The notes: generated by a model not told the origin, from the letters alone. A DNA stretch of 64,000 nucleotides from Mycobacterium sp. E2479 (GCF_001667925.1 NZ_LZJR01000086.1:147135-211134), one strand, 5' to 3'. Shown: positions 35,887-45,171, numbered from the stretch's first letter. A program made the numbers and translations.

Positions 35887-37128
35887 ATGCTGCAAGAGTT
35901 CTGGCACAACTTCACCCATAACTTGTTCAAGCCGCTTCTGCTGTTCTTCTACTTCGGGTTCCTGATTCCCGTTCTCAAGGTGCGGTTCGAATTCCCCTAC
36001 GTCATCTATCAGGGCTTGACCCTGTATCTGTTGCTGGCGATCGGCTGGCACGGCGGTGAAGAACTCGCACAGGTCAGTGCGTCGAGCGTCGGGGTCATCG
36101 TGGGCTTCATGGTCCTGGGCTTCGTGCTGAACTGTCTGATCGGCGGCCTGGCCTATCTGGGCCTCAGCCGCCTCAAATCGCTCCGAAAAATCGACCGCGC
36201 GACCATCGCCGGCTACTACGGGTCGGACTCGGCGGGAACGTTTGCCACGTGCGTGGCCGTCCTGGCCGCGGTGAACATCGCGTTCAACGCCTACATGCCG
36301 GTGATGCTGGCTGTGATGGAGATCCCAGGCTGCTTGGTGGCGCTGTATTTCGTGGCGCGACTGCGCCATCGGGGCATGGACTCAGCGGGCTACATGCCCG
36401 ACGAGGCCGGCTACTCGCCGCCCGTCAAGGTCGGGGTCGGGCCCGGCACCGCCGCGCGTCCTCCGCACGGCCAGAGTCTCGAGAGCCAGGAGGAAGCCGC
36501 CATCGAGCAGGAGCTCGAACTGTCGCTGGAAAAACTGGAGCACCCGGACTGGGAACCCAATTCGAGGCCCGCGCCCGCCAAGAGCAAAAAGGCGCCGATT
36601 TTCTCCCGCGAACTTTTCCAGGAGGTCTTCCTCAATCCCGGCCTAGTCCTGTTGATGGGTGGCATCATCATCGGCCTCGTCAGTGGACTGCAGGGGCAGA
36701 AGGTCGTGGCCGACGACGACAAATTCTTCGTGCTGGCTTTCCAGGGCGTGCTGTGTCTGTTCCTCCTCGAGATGGGGATGACGGCGTCGCGCAAGTTGAA
36801 GGACCTGCGCACCGCGGGTCCCGGGTTCATCGTTTTCGGCCTGGTGGCGCCGAATGTCTTTGCGACACTGGGCATCGTCGTCGCCTGCAGCTATGCATCG
36901 CTGACGCACGCCGACTTCAAGACCGGAACCTATGTACTATTCGCGGTCCTGTGCGGCGCGGCGTCCTACATCGCGGTCCCGGCGGTGCAACGCCTGGCGA
37001 TCCCCGAAGCGAGCCCCACACTGCCATTGGCCGCGTCATTGGGCCTGACGTTCTCCTACAACGTCACCGTGGGGATCCCGCTCTACATCGAGATCGCCCG
37101 CGCCTTCAAGCATTGGTTCGGCGTCTGA
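35887..37128 (+). CDS. SbtA-like sodium-dependent bicarbonate transporter family protein
   Basis: 413 residues, ATG with GGAGG 5 bp upstream. About ten membrane segments in two similar halves joined by a hydrophilic linker (about 165-240). Both half-repeat signatures of the SbtA family are present: GYYGSDSAGTFATCVAVL in the first half and GAASYIAVPAVQRLAIPEA, then SLGLTFSYNVTVGIPLYIEI in the second. Cyanobacterial SbtA imports bicarbonate with Na+ and is gated by the PII-like SbtB; no SbtB-like gene is adjacent. It occupies the position of Rv2387 in M. tuberculosis. Bicarbonate transport is inferred from family only. Confidence 0.87.
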   Translation: MLQEFWHNFTHNLFKPLLLFFYFGFLIPVLKVRFEFPYVIYQGLTLYLLLAIGWHGGEELAQVSASSVGVIVGFMVLGFVLNCLIGGLAYLGLSRLKSLRKIDRATIAGYYGSDSAGTFATCVAVLAAVNIAFNAYMPVMLAVMEIPGCLVALYFVARLRHRGMDSAGYMPDEAGYSPPVKVGVGPGTAARPPHGQSLESQEEAAIEQELELSLEKLEHPDWEPNSRPAPAKSKKAPIFSRELFQEVFLNPGLVLLMGGIIIGLVSGLQGQKVVADDDKFFVLAFQGVLCLFLLEMGMTASRKLKDLRTAGPGFIVFGLVAPNVFATLGIVVACSYASLTHADFKTGTYVLFAVLCGAASYIAVPAVQRLAIPEASPTLPLAASLGLTFSYNVTVGIPLYIEIARAFKHWFGV

Positions 37129-37145
37129 CCGCACCGACATCGCCG

Positions 37146-38318
37146 CTAGCCCAACAGCGTTCGCACCACCGCATCGGCCAGCAGCCGCCCGCGCGGAGTC
37201 AGGACAAGCCTGTCACCGTCGGACACCAGCAACCCGTCGGCAACCACGCCGTGGGCGCGGTCGCGCTCGGCGGCACTGAGCAGATCAACCGGAAGCCCTT
37301 GCCGCAGTCGAGTTTTCAATAGCACGTCCTCGGTGTGCAAGGCCTCGGCATCGAGCTGCTCGAACCCTGCCACCGGCAGCGACGCGGCGCTCAACCTCTC
37401 CGCATAAGCGTTGGGATGCTTGACGTTCCACCAGCGTGTCTTACCTACGAATCCGTGCGCACCCGGCCCCGCGCCCCACCACTGACCGCCGTCCCAGTAA
37501 CGGAGATTGTGCCGGCACTCACCGCCGGGCCGCGACCAGTTGGACACTTCGTACCAGGACATGCCCGCCTGCGACAACCGCGCATCCACCAATCCGTAGC
37601 GGTGCGCCAACACGTCGTCATCGGGTGCCGCCAGTTCGCCGCGCCGGACTCGCCGGGCCAGCGCGGTGCCTTCCTCGACCACCAGCGCATAGGCGGACAC
37701 GTGGTCCACGCCGGTCTCGATCGCGGTGTCGACCGAGCACAACAGATCGTCGTCGGACTCCCCCGGAGTTCCGTAGATCAAATCCAGGCTCACGTGCTCG
37801 AAGCCCGCGGCCAACGCCTCGCGGGCCGCGGCCGCGGACCGATTGGGTGTGTGGATGCGGTCAAGAACACCCAAGACCTTCGGGGCCACCGACTGCATCC
37901 CCAGCGATACCCGGGTGTAGCCGGCCGCGCGGATGGCGTCGAAGAAATCCGGCCATGCCGACTCGGGGTTGGCCTCGGTGGTGACCTCGACGTCGGGTGC
38001 CAGCGTGAAGTGCTGACGCACCATGCCCAGCAGCGTCGCCATCCGCGGGCCCCCGAGTAGTGAGGGCGTCCCGCCACCGACAAACACGGTGTCGACGGGG
38101 GGCGCCTGCAATCTTGCTGCGGCCAGTTCCAGTTCCGCCCCCAGCGCGCTGAGCCAGGCGTCGGGATTGACACCACCCAGCTCGGCCGGCGTGTAGGTGT
38201 TGAAATCGCAATAGCCGCAACGGGTTATGCAAAACGGCACATGCACGTAAATGCCAAACGGCTGCCCCGCGACCACCCCGACGTCGGGCAGGTCGACCCG
38301 TTCCTCGCGAATGGCCAT
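37146..38318 (-). CDS. hemW: HemW, radical-SAM haem chaperone (HemN-like)
   Basis: 390 residues from ATG 38318; the frame is open to 38777, but that extension is low-complexity and overlaps the sirA leader. The radical-SAM cluster is CITRCGYC (Cys 30, 34, 37), followed by FNTYTPAEL; GGGTPSLLG and SLGMQSV are family blocks, and a C-terminal winged-helix part ends in LTPRGRLLADAVVRTLLG. The one-residue difference from the HemN CxxxCxxC context and the lack of extra HemN Cys fit HemW, which delivers haem rather than oxidising coproporphyrinogen. Convergent with the SbtA-like gene, 17 bp apart. Confidence 0.93.
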   Translation of the reverse strand: MAIREERVDLPDVGVVAGQPFGIYVHVPFCITRCGYCDFNTYTPAELGGVNPDAWLSALGAELELAAARLQAPPVDTVFVGGGTPSLLGGPRMATLLGMVRQHFTLAPDVEVTTEANPESAWPDFFDAIRAAGYTRVSLGMQSVAPKVLGVLDRIHTPNRSAAAAREALAAGFEHVSLDLIYGTPGESDDDLLCSVDTAIETGVDHVSAYALVVEEGTALARRVRRGELAAPDDDVLAHRYGLVDARLSQAGMSWYEVSNWSRPGGECRHNLRYWDGGQWWGAGPGAHGFVGKTRWWNVKHPNAYAERLSAASLPVAGFEQLDAEALHTEDVLLKTRLRQGLPVDLLSAAERDRAHGVVADGLLVSDGDRLVLTPRGRLLADAVVRTLLG

Positions 38319-38506
38319 GCCACATGATCCCACGACGAACCGGGCGACCCGGGTTGTCGGTTTCGGTCGCGACGCCGACCCGCGCACAACGAACGGTCGC
38401 ATGAACTTCCAAGGTTTTTCGCGTGCGATTTCCCAGAGTCGGCCGGTAATTTTAATCACCGTGAGCCAAGATTTACCCTGCTCGCGCGGCCCCTCGGCAT
38501 CCGTGG

Positions 38507-38512
38507 CACAAT
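38507..38512 (+). promoter_or_regulatory. -10 element of the leaderless Cys-rich ORF
   Basis: CACAAT, 7 bp before the GTG at 38520. That spacing places the transcript start on the G of GTG, as in leaderless mycobacterial mRNAs. No clear -35 is needed in this class. Confidence 0.55.
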
Positions 38513-38519
38513 GGTGGAC

Positions 38520-38612
38520 GTGACTGTCGACCAGCCCAGCGTGCAGATTGTGCTCGTGGCGCGACGGCACATTGATCTCAAGCGCGTTTGCAGCTGTATC
38601 TGTCTGCCTTGA
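38520..38612 (+). CDS. Leaderless Cys-rich short ORF, attenuator of sirA-cysH
   Basis: 30 codons from GTG 38520 (an in-frame ATG at 38511 is possible), ending in KRVCSCICLP: three Cys codons within five, just before the stop. No RBS precedes it, but a -10 box at the right distance does. Leaderless polycysteine ORFs upstream of sulfur-assimilation operons are known in mycobacteria as cysteine-responsive attenuators: when Cys-tRNA is scarce, ribosomes stall at the Cys codons and the downstream genes are expressed. Position (116 bp before sirA) and sequence fit that model. Confidence 0.82.
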   Translation: MTVDQPSVQIVLVARRHIDLKRVCSCICLP

Positions 38613-38728
38613 CGTGGTAGACCCAGGCCCCCCTGCGTCCTCAGCTGGCCGATGGTTCCGTGCCGCCCAAAAGTGCCGGTGAACTGTGCTGGCCGCGCTG
38701 GCGATCTTTTTGAAGGAGAGAACTTCCG

Positions 38729-40396
38729 ATGACCACCGCCCGACCCGCGAAGGCCCGTGACGAGGGCCAATGGGCACTGGGGAATCGTGAGCCGCTGAAC
38801 GCGAACGAAGAAATGAAGCAGGCCGGCGCCCCGCTGGACGTACGCGAGCGCATCGAGACCGTTTATGCCCGCAACGGCTTCGACAGCATCGACAAAAGCG
38901 ACCTGCGGGGGCGTTTCCGCTGGTGGGGCCTGTACACCCAGCGCGAACAGGGCTACGACGGCACGTTCACGGGCGACGACAACGCGGACTTGCTGGAAGC
39001 CAGGTACTTCATGATGCGGGTGCGGTGCGACGGCGGTGCGCTGTCGGCGGCCGCGCTGCGCACGGTGGGCCAGATCTCTACCGAATTCGGCCGCGACACC
39101 GCCGACATCACCGACCGCGAAAACGTCCAGTACCACTGGATCGAGGTGGAGAACGTACCCGAAATCTGGCGGCGGCTGGCCGAGGTCGGCCTGCAGACCG
39201 CCGAGGCGTGCGGTGACTGCCCCCGTGTGATCCTGGGTTCACCATTGGCCGGGGAGTCGCTCGACGAGGTTCTCGACCCCAGTTGGGCGATCGAGGAGAT
39301 CGCGCGCCGCTACATCGGTCAGCCCGACTTCGCCGACCTGCCGCGCAAGTACAAGACCGCGATCTCGGGTCTGCAGGATGTGGTGCACGAGGTCAACGAC
39401 ATCGCGTTTATCGGCGTCAACCATCCAGAGCACGGCCCGGGGCTGGACCTGTGGGTGGGCGGCGGGTTGTCGACCAACCCGATGCTGGCCCAGCGGGTCG
39501 GCGCCTGGGTGCCGCTCGAGGAGGTGCCCGAGGTGTGGCACGCGGTGACCTCGATCTTCCGCGACTACGGCTACCGACGGCTGCGGTCCAAGGCGCGGCT
39601 GAAGTTCCTCATCAAGGACTGGGGTATTGAAAAATTCCGTGAAGTTCTCGAACAGGAGTACCTCAAGCGTCCACTGATCGACGGTCCGGCTCCCCAGCCG
39701 CTGAAGCACCCGATCGACCACGTCGGTGTGCAACGGCTCAAGAACGGTCTCAACGCGGTGGGCGTCGCCTCGATCGCGGGACGGGTGTCGGGCACCATCC
39801 TCACCACGGTGGCCGACCTCGCCCAGCGGGCCGGCTCGGACCGGATCCGGCTCACCCCCTACCAGAAGCTGGTGATCCTCGACGTGCCCGACGACAAGCT
39901 CGATGCGCTGATCGCTGGTCTGGAGGCGCTGGGCCTGCACTCGCAGCCCTCGCATTGGCGCCGGAATGTGATGGCGTGCACCGGGATTGAGTTTTGCAAA
40001 TTATCTTTCGCCGAAACTCGGGTCAAGGCACAGTCTTTGGTGCCCGACCTCGAACACCGCCTCGCGGATATCAACGAGCAACTCGACGTGCCCATCACCG
40101 TCAACATCAACGGATGTCCGAATTCATGCGCGCGCATTCAGGTCGCCGATATCGGACTCAAGGGCCAGATGGTCGACGACGGACAGGGCGGCTCGGTCGA
40201 GGGTTTCCAGGTTCACCTGGGCGGCAGCCTGGGTCTGGACAGCGGGTTCGGTCGAAAGCTGCGTCAGCACAAGGTGACCAGCGACGAGCTCGGCGACTAC
40301 ATCGAGCGGGTCACACGCAACTTCCTGAAATATCGCGACGAGGGTGAACGTTTCGCACAGTGGGCAATGAGGGCAGACGAGGACGATTTGCGATGA
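38729..40396 (+). CDS. sirA: Ferredoxin-dependent sulfite reductase SirA (NirA)
   Basis: 555 residues, ATG after AAGGAGAG. It reduces sulfite to sulfide with ferredoxin electrons, using sirohaem and a 4Fe-4S cluster. Cluster ligands: ACTGIEFCKLS and NGCPNSCAR (C-x5-C ... C-x3-C). Counting from this start, Tyr69 (WWGLYTQR) and Cys161 (AEACGDC) fall exactly on the pair reported to form a covalent Tyr-Cys link in the M. tuberculosis enzyme, which supports the start. Its stop overlaps the cysH start (ATGA). Confidence 0.97.
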   Translation: MTTARPAKARDEGQWALGNREPLNANEEMKQAGAPLDVRERIETVYARNGFDSIDKSDLRGRFRWWGLYTQREQGYDGTFTGDDNADLLEARYFMMRVRCDGGALSAAALRTVGQISTEFGRDTADITDRENVQYHWIEVENVPEIWRRLAEVGLQTAEACGDCPRVILGSPLAGESLDEVLDPSWAIEEIARRYIGQPDFADLPRKYKTAISGLQDVVHEVNDIAFIGVNHPEHGPGLDLWVGGGLSTNPMLAQRVGAWVPLEEVPEVWHAVTSIFRDYGYRRLRSKARLKFLIKDWGIEKFREVLEQEYLKRPLIDGPAPQPLKHPIDHVGVQRLKNGLNAVGVASIAGRVSGTILTTVADLAQRAGSDRIRLTPYQKLVILDVPDDKLDALIAGLEALGLHSQPSHWRRNVMACTGIEFCKLSFAETRVKAQSLVPDLEHRLADINEQLDVPITVNINGCPNSCARIQVADIGLKGQMVDDGQGGSVEGFQVHLGGSLGLDSGFGRKLRQHKVTSDELGDYIERVTRNFLKYRDEGERFAQWAMRADEDDLR

Positions 40397-41136
40397 GCGA
40401 ACGAACAACCAGGCTTCCAGAAGCCGAACTGCGTGCGCTTGCCGCCCGCGGGGCGGCCGAATTGGAGGGCGCCAGCGCCGCCGACGTGTTGCGATGGACT
40501 GACGAGACATTCGGCGGCATCAACGGGCCCCGCGGCTGGGCCACCTGCAACTATGTGGTGGCCTCCAGCATGCAGGAGGCCGTGCTGATCGATCTGGCGG
40601 CCAAGGCGCGTCCGGGTGTGCCCGTTGTATTCCTGGACACCGGCTACCACTTCGTGGAGACGATCGGCACCCGCGACGCGATCGAGTCCGTTTATGACAT
40701 CCGGGTGCTCAACGTCACTCCCGAGCAGAGCGTCGCCCAGCAAGACAGACTGCTGGGCAAGGACCTGTTTGCGCGCGATCCGGGAGAATGCTGCCGGCTG
40801 CGCAAGGTCGAGCCGCTCGGCAAGACGCTGCGGGGGTTCTCGGCGTGGGTGACCGGGCTGCGCCGGTCGGAAACGGCGACCCGTGCGAACGCACCGGTGG
40901 TCGGTTTCGACGAGGGCTTCAAGCTGGTCAAGGTCAACCCGATGGCGACGTGGACCGACGAGGACGTGCAGAACTACATTGACGAGCACAGTGTGCTCGT
41001 CAATCCGCTTATCTACGAGGGGTATTCATCGATAGGCTGCGAGCCCTGCACGGCCAAGCCGTTGGCGGGTGCCGACCCGCGCAGCGGACGCTGGCAGGGC
41101 CGGGCCAAGACCGAATGCGGTTTGCACGCGTCGTAG
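40393..41136 (+). CDS. cysH: APS reductase CysH (assimilatory, 4Fe-4S)
   Basis: 247 residues from ATG 40393, overlapping sirA by 4 bp. The paired-Cys motifs GECCRLRK (about 131-138) and SIGCEPCTAKP (about 213-222) bind the 4Fe-4S cluster that defines adenylylsulfate (APS) reductases as against PAPS reductases; the C-terminal KTECGLH holds the redox Cys that takes up sulfite. VFLDTGYHFVET is the substrate loop. It feeds sulfite to SirA. Convergent with cysA, 32 bp apart. Confidence 0.97.
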   Translation: MSERTTRLPEAELRALAARGAAELEGASAADVLRWTDETFGGINGPRGWATCNYVVASSMQEAVLIDLAAKARPGVPVVFLDTGYHFVETIGTRDAIESVYDIRVLNVTPEQSVAQQDRLLGKDLFARDPGECCRLRKVEPLGKTLRGFSAWVTGLRRSETATRANAPVVGFDEGFKLVKVNPMATWTDEDVQNYIDEHSVLVNPLIYEGYSSIGCEPCTAKPLAGADPRSGRWQGRAKTECGLHAS

Positions 41137-41168
41137 TGACAGCGCGCAAACAGGCGACGACCCGCCCG

Positions 41169-42263
41169 TCAGGCCGACGTCAACGTGTTCTCGTCCTCAT
41201 CGGCCGCGTCCGCGCTACTCACGTTGGTTGATTTTAGGGCGATCGGCGGAACCCGGGTGGCACGCACGTAGACCGTGTCGCCGTCGCGCAGGGCCAGCGC
41301 CTCCGCGTCACCACGGGTGATCTGGGCGGTGAAGAAGCCCCCGGTGGCGGCGCTGGTCAACTCGACCCGGACCTCGAAACCCAGCGTTACCACCCGGTCG
41401 ACGACGGCGCGCACCACGCCGACGGAATCGGCGGTGCCGTCTCCGCCGGCGATCGCCATCTGGGGGTTGCGACCCACCCGGATGTCATGCGGGCGCACCA
41501 GGATGCCGTTAAGGGTGGATACCGCACCGAGGAACGACATCACGAACGCGTTCACCGGGGAGTCGTAGACGTCGGTTGGGGAACCGATCTGCTCGATGCG
41601 GCCATGGTTCAACACGGCGATGCGGTCGGCGACGTCCAGTGCCTCGGCCTGGTCGTGGGTGACCAGCACCGTGGTCACGTGCACCTCGTCGTGCAGGCGC
41701 CGCAGCCACGCCCGCAGATCCTCGCGCACCTTGGCATCCAGCGCGCCGAACGGCTCGTCGAGCAGGAGCACTTGCGGATCGACGGCCAGCGCCCGGGCCA
41801 ATGCCATCCGCTGTCGCTGACCGCCGGACAGCTGATTCGGGTAGCGAGCCTGCAGCCCGCTCAGTCCCACCACCTCTAGCAGGTTGTCCACTTTGGCTTT
41901 GATCTCGGCTTTGGGTCGCTTGCGGACCTTGAGCCCGTAGGCCACGTTGTCGCGGACCGTCAAATGCTTGAACGCCGCATAGTGCTGGAACACGAAGCCG
42001 ATGCCGCGGCGCTGCGGTGGCACCCGGGTCACGTCACGGCCGTAGATCGTGACGGTTCCCGTGTCGGGCTCATCGAGACCGGCGATGGCACGCAGCAGGG
42101 TTGACTTGCCCGAACCGCTGGGACCCAGCAATGCCGTCAGCGAGCCGGTGGGCACGACGAAGTCCACGTGGTCCAGAGCGACGTAATCGCCATACCTTTT
42201 GTTCGCGTCACGCACGATGATGGCGAGGTCGTCGCGATTGGTGCCGGCATCAGTCACGGTCAT
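41169..42263 (-). CDS. cysA: Sulfate/thiosulfate ABC transporter ATPase CysA
   Basis: 364 residues. Walker [10 protein letters not shown] (47-55), the signature [17 protein letters not shown], Walker [12 protein letters not shown] and the H-loop VTHDQAEA. The C-terminal about 110 residues are a TOBE-like regulatory domain ([12 protein letters not shown] ... [10 protein letters not shown]). It powers sulfate import with CysT, CysW and SubI. Last gene of the minus-strand operon, 8 bp after cysW. The N-terminal lead of 14 residues is longer than in enteric CysA. Confidence 0.96.
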   Translation of the reverse strand: MTVTDAGTNRDDLAIIVRDANKRYGDYVALDHVDFVVPTGSLTALLGPSGSGKSTLLRAIAGLDEPDTGTVTIYGRDVTRVPPQRRGIGFVFQHYAAFKHLTVRDNVAYGLKVRKRPKAEIKAKVDNLLEVVGLSGLQARYPNQLSGGQRQRMALARALAVDPQVLLLDEPFGALDAKVREDLRAWLRRLHDEVHVTTVLVTHDQAEALDVADRIAVLNHGRIEQIGSPTDVYDSPVNAFVMSFLGAVSTLNGILVRPHDIRVGRNPQMAIAGGDGTADSVGVVRAVVDRVVTLGFEVRVELTSAATGGFFTAQITRGDAEALALRDGDTVYVRATRVPPIALKSTNVSSADAADEDENTLTSA

Positions 42264-42271
42264 TCCCCTCG

Positions 42272-43090
42272 TCAGGCCTGTCTGGCCGCTCGCGTGCGGC
42301 GCGCATCAAGCGCCACCTGGAAAACCAACACCAGCACGGCAACTCCCATCAGCAGCGTGGACAGCGCGTAGGCGCCGTACTCCGCGCCGCGGTTGTAGCG
42401 GTCAGAGACCAGCAGTGTCAGTGTCTGCGACTTCCCCGGCAAGTTCGACGACACCATGAGCACGGCACCGTATTCCCCCAGGGTACGTGCGATGGTCAAG
42501 ACGATGCCGTACGTCAGGCCCCATCGGATGGACGGCAGGGTGATCCGCCAGAAGGTCTGCCACCAGCCCGAACCGAGGGTGGCGGCCGCCTCCTCCTGAT
42601 CGGTTCCCAGCTCGTGCAGCACCGGCTCCACTTCACGCACCACGAAAGGCAGCGTGACGAAGATGCTGGCGAGCACAATGCCCGGCAGGCCGAAGATGAT
42701 CTTGAACCCGAGGTCTTGCTCCACGAACCCGAGCGCACCGGCCGACCCCCACAACACGATCAACGCCACGCCCACAATGACGGGCGATACCGCGAACGGC
42801 AGATCGATGACGGCCTGCAGCACGCCCTTGCCACGAAACCTGTTGCGCGCGAGAACCAATGCCGTGGGAATACCGAAGACGACGTTGAGGGGCACCACGA
42901 TGGCCACCACCAGAAGCGTCAGATTCAGCGCCGATATCGCAGCGGGGGTGCTCACCCAGGCGTAGAACTGGCCGAGCCCGGGTTGAAAGGTCCGCCACAG
43001 GATCAACGTCACCGGGACGACGAGCAGGACGAAGATATATCCGAGCGCGACGAATCGCAACCAATAGCGCACTCCCGCAGACGATGTCAT
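42272..43090 (-). CDS. cysW: Sulfate ABC transporter permease CysW
   Basis: 272 residues from ATG 43090, which overlaps the cysT stop (ATGA). Six membrane segments, starting [24 protein letters not shown]. The coupling-helix EAA-type loop is [27 protein letters not shown], which contacts CysA. Pairs with CysT to form the channel. Confidence 0.95.
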   Translation of the reverse strand: MTSSAGVRYWLRFVALGYIFVLLVVPVTLILWRTFQPGLGQFYAWVSTPAAISALNLTLLVVAIVVPLNVVFGIPTALVLARNRFRGKGVLQAVIDLPFAVSPVIVGVALIVLWGSAGALGFVEQDLGFKIIFGLPGIVLASIFVTLPFVVREVEPVLHELGTDQEEAAATLGSGWWQTFWRITLPSIRWGLTYGIVLTIARTLGEYGAVLMVSSNLPGKSQTLTLLVSDRYNRGAEYGAYALSTLLMGVAVLVLVFQVALDARRTRAARQA

Positions 43091-43959
43091 GCAGACAGCT
43101 CCTCTCGCTTGGCCGCGCGCCCGCCCACGATCCGCAGGATGAGCAGCACGACAAACGAAATGGCCAGCAAGACAATCGATATTGCGGCAGCGCCGGTGCG
43201 GTCGTCGTTCTCGATCAAGGTGCGTATCCACTGCGACGACACTTCGGTCTTGCCAGGCACAGCGCCACCGATGAGCACCACGGATCCGAACTCACCGATC
43301 GCCCGTGAAAATGCCAGGCCGGCACCGGATAGCAACGCCGGCAGCAGCGACGGCAGCACGACGGAGGTGAAGATTTTACGTCCGCTGGCACCGAGCGACG
43401 CCGCGGCCTCTTCGGTTTCGCGGTCCAATTCGAGTAGTACCGGCTGGACGGCGCGCACCACGAACGGCAACGTGACAAACGCCAGCGCCGCGGTCACACC
43501 CCATGCTGTGTGCTGCAGATGCAGGCCGACCGGGCTGTTGTTGCCGTACAACGCCAGCATCACCAGGCTCGCGACGATGGTGGGCAGCGCGAACGGCAGA
43601 TCGATGATCGCGTCGACGAGCCGCTTGCCCGGAAAGTCATCACGCACCAGCACCCACGCGATCACCAGGCCGAAACCCAGGTTGAGCACGGTGACCCCCG
43701 CTGAAATCGTCAGGGTCACCCGGAACGACTCGACCGCGGCATTCGATGAGACCGCGAGCCAGAAGGCCTGCCAGCCGCCACCCGCGGATTGCCAGGCGAT
43801 TGCCGCCAGCGGCAACAACACGATCACCGACAGCCACACCGTGGCCGCGCCGACCCGAAGGGCGGTGGTCCCGCGGCCGCGCCCGGCAAGCGGTCCCGGT
43901 GGCACGTCACCGTTGTGCTCGGGCCGGATTGCCGCCGGGTCCGGCGTGATGGTCGTCAT
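43087..43959 (-). CDS. cysT: Sulfate ABC transporter permease CysT
   Basis: 290 residues from ATG 43959, overlapping the subI stop (ATGA). About 30 polar N-terminal residues, then six membrane segments from ALRVGAATVWLSVIVLLPLAAIAW. The EAA loop is EEAAASLGASGRKIFTSVVLPSLLPALLSG. The chain of 4-bp overlaps (subI/cysT/cysW) shows tight translational coupling and fixed stoichiometry. Confidence 0.95.
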   Translation of the reverse strand: MTTITPDPAAIRPEHNGDVPPGPLAGRGRGTTALRVGAATVWLSVIVLLPLAAIAWQSAGGGWQAFWLAVSSNAAVESFRVTLTISAGVTVLNLGFGLVIAWVLVRDDFPGKRLVDAIIDLPFALPTIVASLVMLALYGNNSPVGLHLQHTAWGVTAALAFVTLPFVVRAVQPVLLELDRETEEAAASLGASGRKIFTSVVLPSLLPALLSGAGLAFSRAIGEFGSVVLIGGAVPGKTEVSSQWIRTLIENDDRTGAAAISIVLLAISFVVLLILRIVGGRAAKREELSA

Positions 43960-44987
43960 CCGGTGGCCTTCGTGTAGATCTTGGTGATGCTGCCGGTGGT
44001 CTTGTCGAACAATTGCGGATCCGCCGTGGCCCAGCCACCCAGGTCGGCGATGGTCCACAGTTTCGTCGGCACCGGGTACTGGTTTCGGTAGTCGGCGGCG
44101 ACGCCCGGATCGACCGGGCGGAAACCCGCCTGCGCCCAAACCTTTTGAGCCGCAGCCGTGTACTGGAAGTTCTTGAAGGCGACGGCGGCATCCAGATGCG
44201 GGCTGGTGTTGACCACGGCCACCGGATTGTCGATCCTGAAGGTCTGCGGCAAATTGATGTGTTCGACCGGCTTTCCCGCCCGCTCGGTGGCGATGGCCTC
44301 GTTCTCGTAGCTGATCAGTACGTCGCCACTGCCCTGAATGAAGACATCGGTGGCTTCCCGCCCCGACCCGGGACGCAGTTTGACGTGTTCGGTCACCAAC
44401 TTTTTGATGAAATCCACACCGGCGTCGCGATGGGCGCCGCCTTCGCTCTTGACGGCGTACGGTGCGAGCAGGTTCCATTTGGCCGATCCTGAACTCAGCG
44501 GACTGGGGGTGATGACCTCGACTCCCGGCCGTAACAGGTCATCCCAATCCCTGATGTTCTTCGGATTGCCCTTTCGCACCACCAGCGTGACCACGGAGCC
44601 GAACGGGATTCCCTTGGTGGCGTCGACATTCCAGTCCTTGGAAACCTTGCCGGCCTTCACCAGACGAGCGATGTCCGGTTCGACGGAGAAGTTGACGACA
44701 TCGGCCGGCTTGCCGTCGACAACGCCGCGGGACTGATCACCCGACGCCCCATAGGAAGTGACGACTTGCACGCCCTTGCCCTCATCGGAGGCGTTGAACG
44801 CCGGAATTATCTTGCTCCACCCCGGTTCTGGGACCGAGTAGGCGACCAGGGTGATGCTGGTTCGCGCGTTGGACAGTCCGCCGCCACCGACGGCATCACT
44901 GGCACCGCCGTGGCATCCGGCGATGAGGCCGGCGATCAGGGCGAAGGCGAGGACGGGCCGCCAACCTGATGCGGTCCTGATGTGCAT
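43956..44987 (-). CDS. subI: Sulfate-binding lipoprotein SubI
   Basis: 343 residues from ATG 44987, preferred because GGAAGG lies 6 bp upstream; an ATG at 45011 adds eight residues without an RBS. The signal peptide runs to the lipobox LIAG-C25, so the mature protein is a membrane-anchored lipoprotein. The binding-protein body includes SYGASGDQSRGVVDGKPADVVNFS and TPSPLSSGSAKWNLLAPYA, typical of sulfate/thiosulfate-binding proteins. It delivers sulfate to CysTWA. A Cys-rich short ORF upstream probably tunes the operon. Confidence 0.95.
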   Translation of the reverse strand: MHIRTASGWRPVLAFALIAGLIAGCHGGASDAVGGGGLSNARTSITLVAYSVPEPGWSKIIPAFNASDEGKGVQVVTSYGASGDQSRGVVDGKPADVVNFSVEPDIARLVKAGKVSKDWNVDATKGIPFGSVVTLVVRKGNPKNIRDWDDLLRPGVEVITPSPLSSGSAKWNLLAPYAVKSEGGAHRDAGVDFIKKLVTEHVKLRPGSGREATDVFIQGSGDVLISYENEAIATERAGKPVEHINLPQTFRIDNPVAVVNTSPHLDAAVAFKNFQYTAAAQKVWAQAGFRPVDPGVAADYRNQYPVPTKLWTIADLGGWATADPQLFDKTTGSITKIYTKATG

Positions 44988-45101
44988 TGCGGGCCTTCCG
45001 ATGTGGAACATATGGGATTTCGGTCCCGTTACCGCGGATAGGCACCTAGAACTTCAGGAGAATTCGAAAACTCCAGACCAGACCGGGTACGGGTGTGGCA
45101 G

Positions 45102-45158
45102 TCAACGACAACAGTGCACGAAGGCATAGCAGCCCGGAATGCCAAATGCCATGCGCAT
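45102..45158 (-). CDS. Leaderless Cys-rich short ORF upstream of subI
   Basis: 18 codons: MRMAFGIPGCYAFVHCCR, with Cys at 10, 16 and 17, the last two next to the stop. No RBS, but TAGGCT (45166-45171 on this strand) sits 7 bp before the ATG, the geometry of a leaderless transcript and identical to the sirA-leader ORF. 114 bp separate it from subI. By analogy it should act as a cysteine-responsive attenuator for sulfate uptake. Shorter and with fewer Cys than the sirA one, so less certain. Confidence 0.65.
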   Translation of the reverse strand: MRMAFGIPGCYAFVHCCR

Positions 45159-45165
45159 GGCCGGA

Positions 45166-45171
45166 AGCCTA
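45166..45171 (-). promoter_or_regulatory. -10 element of the subI-leader short ORF
   Basis: TAGGCT (TAnnnT) on the minus strand, 7 bp before the ATG at 45158. Predicted transcript start coincides with the start codon. Confidence 0.55.

Larger units (their letters stand above)
38319..38728. other. 410-bp leader region of the sirA-cysH operon
   Basis: It holds the hemW upstream side, a promoter at about 38500, the Cys-rich short ORF at 38520-38612 and a 116-bp spacer to sirA. The spacer contains repeated CTGGCCG elements and ends in AAGGAGAG, the sirA ribosome-binding site. rpfD and Rv2390c, which I expect here from M. tuberculosis, are absent. Confidence 0.6.

Noticed and set aside
38319..38777. 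153-residue N-terminal extension of HemW
   Set aside because: It would cover the sirA leader and promoter; MAIREERV at 38318 gives the normal length and places the radical-SAM Cys at residue 30.
42614..43987. Long plus-strand frame opposite cysT/cysW
   Set aside because: Ser/Thr/Arg-rich antisense shadow; cysT and cysW have the expected membrane segments and coupled starts.
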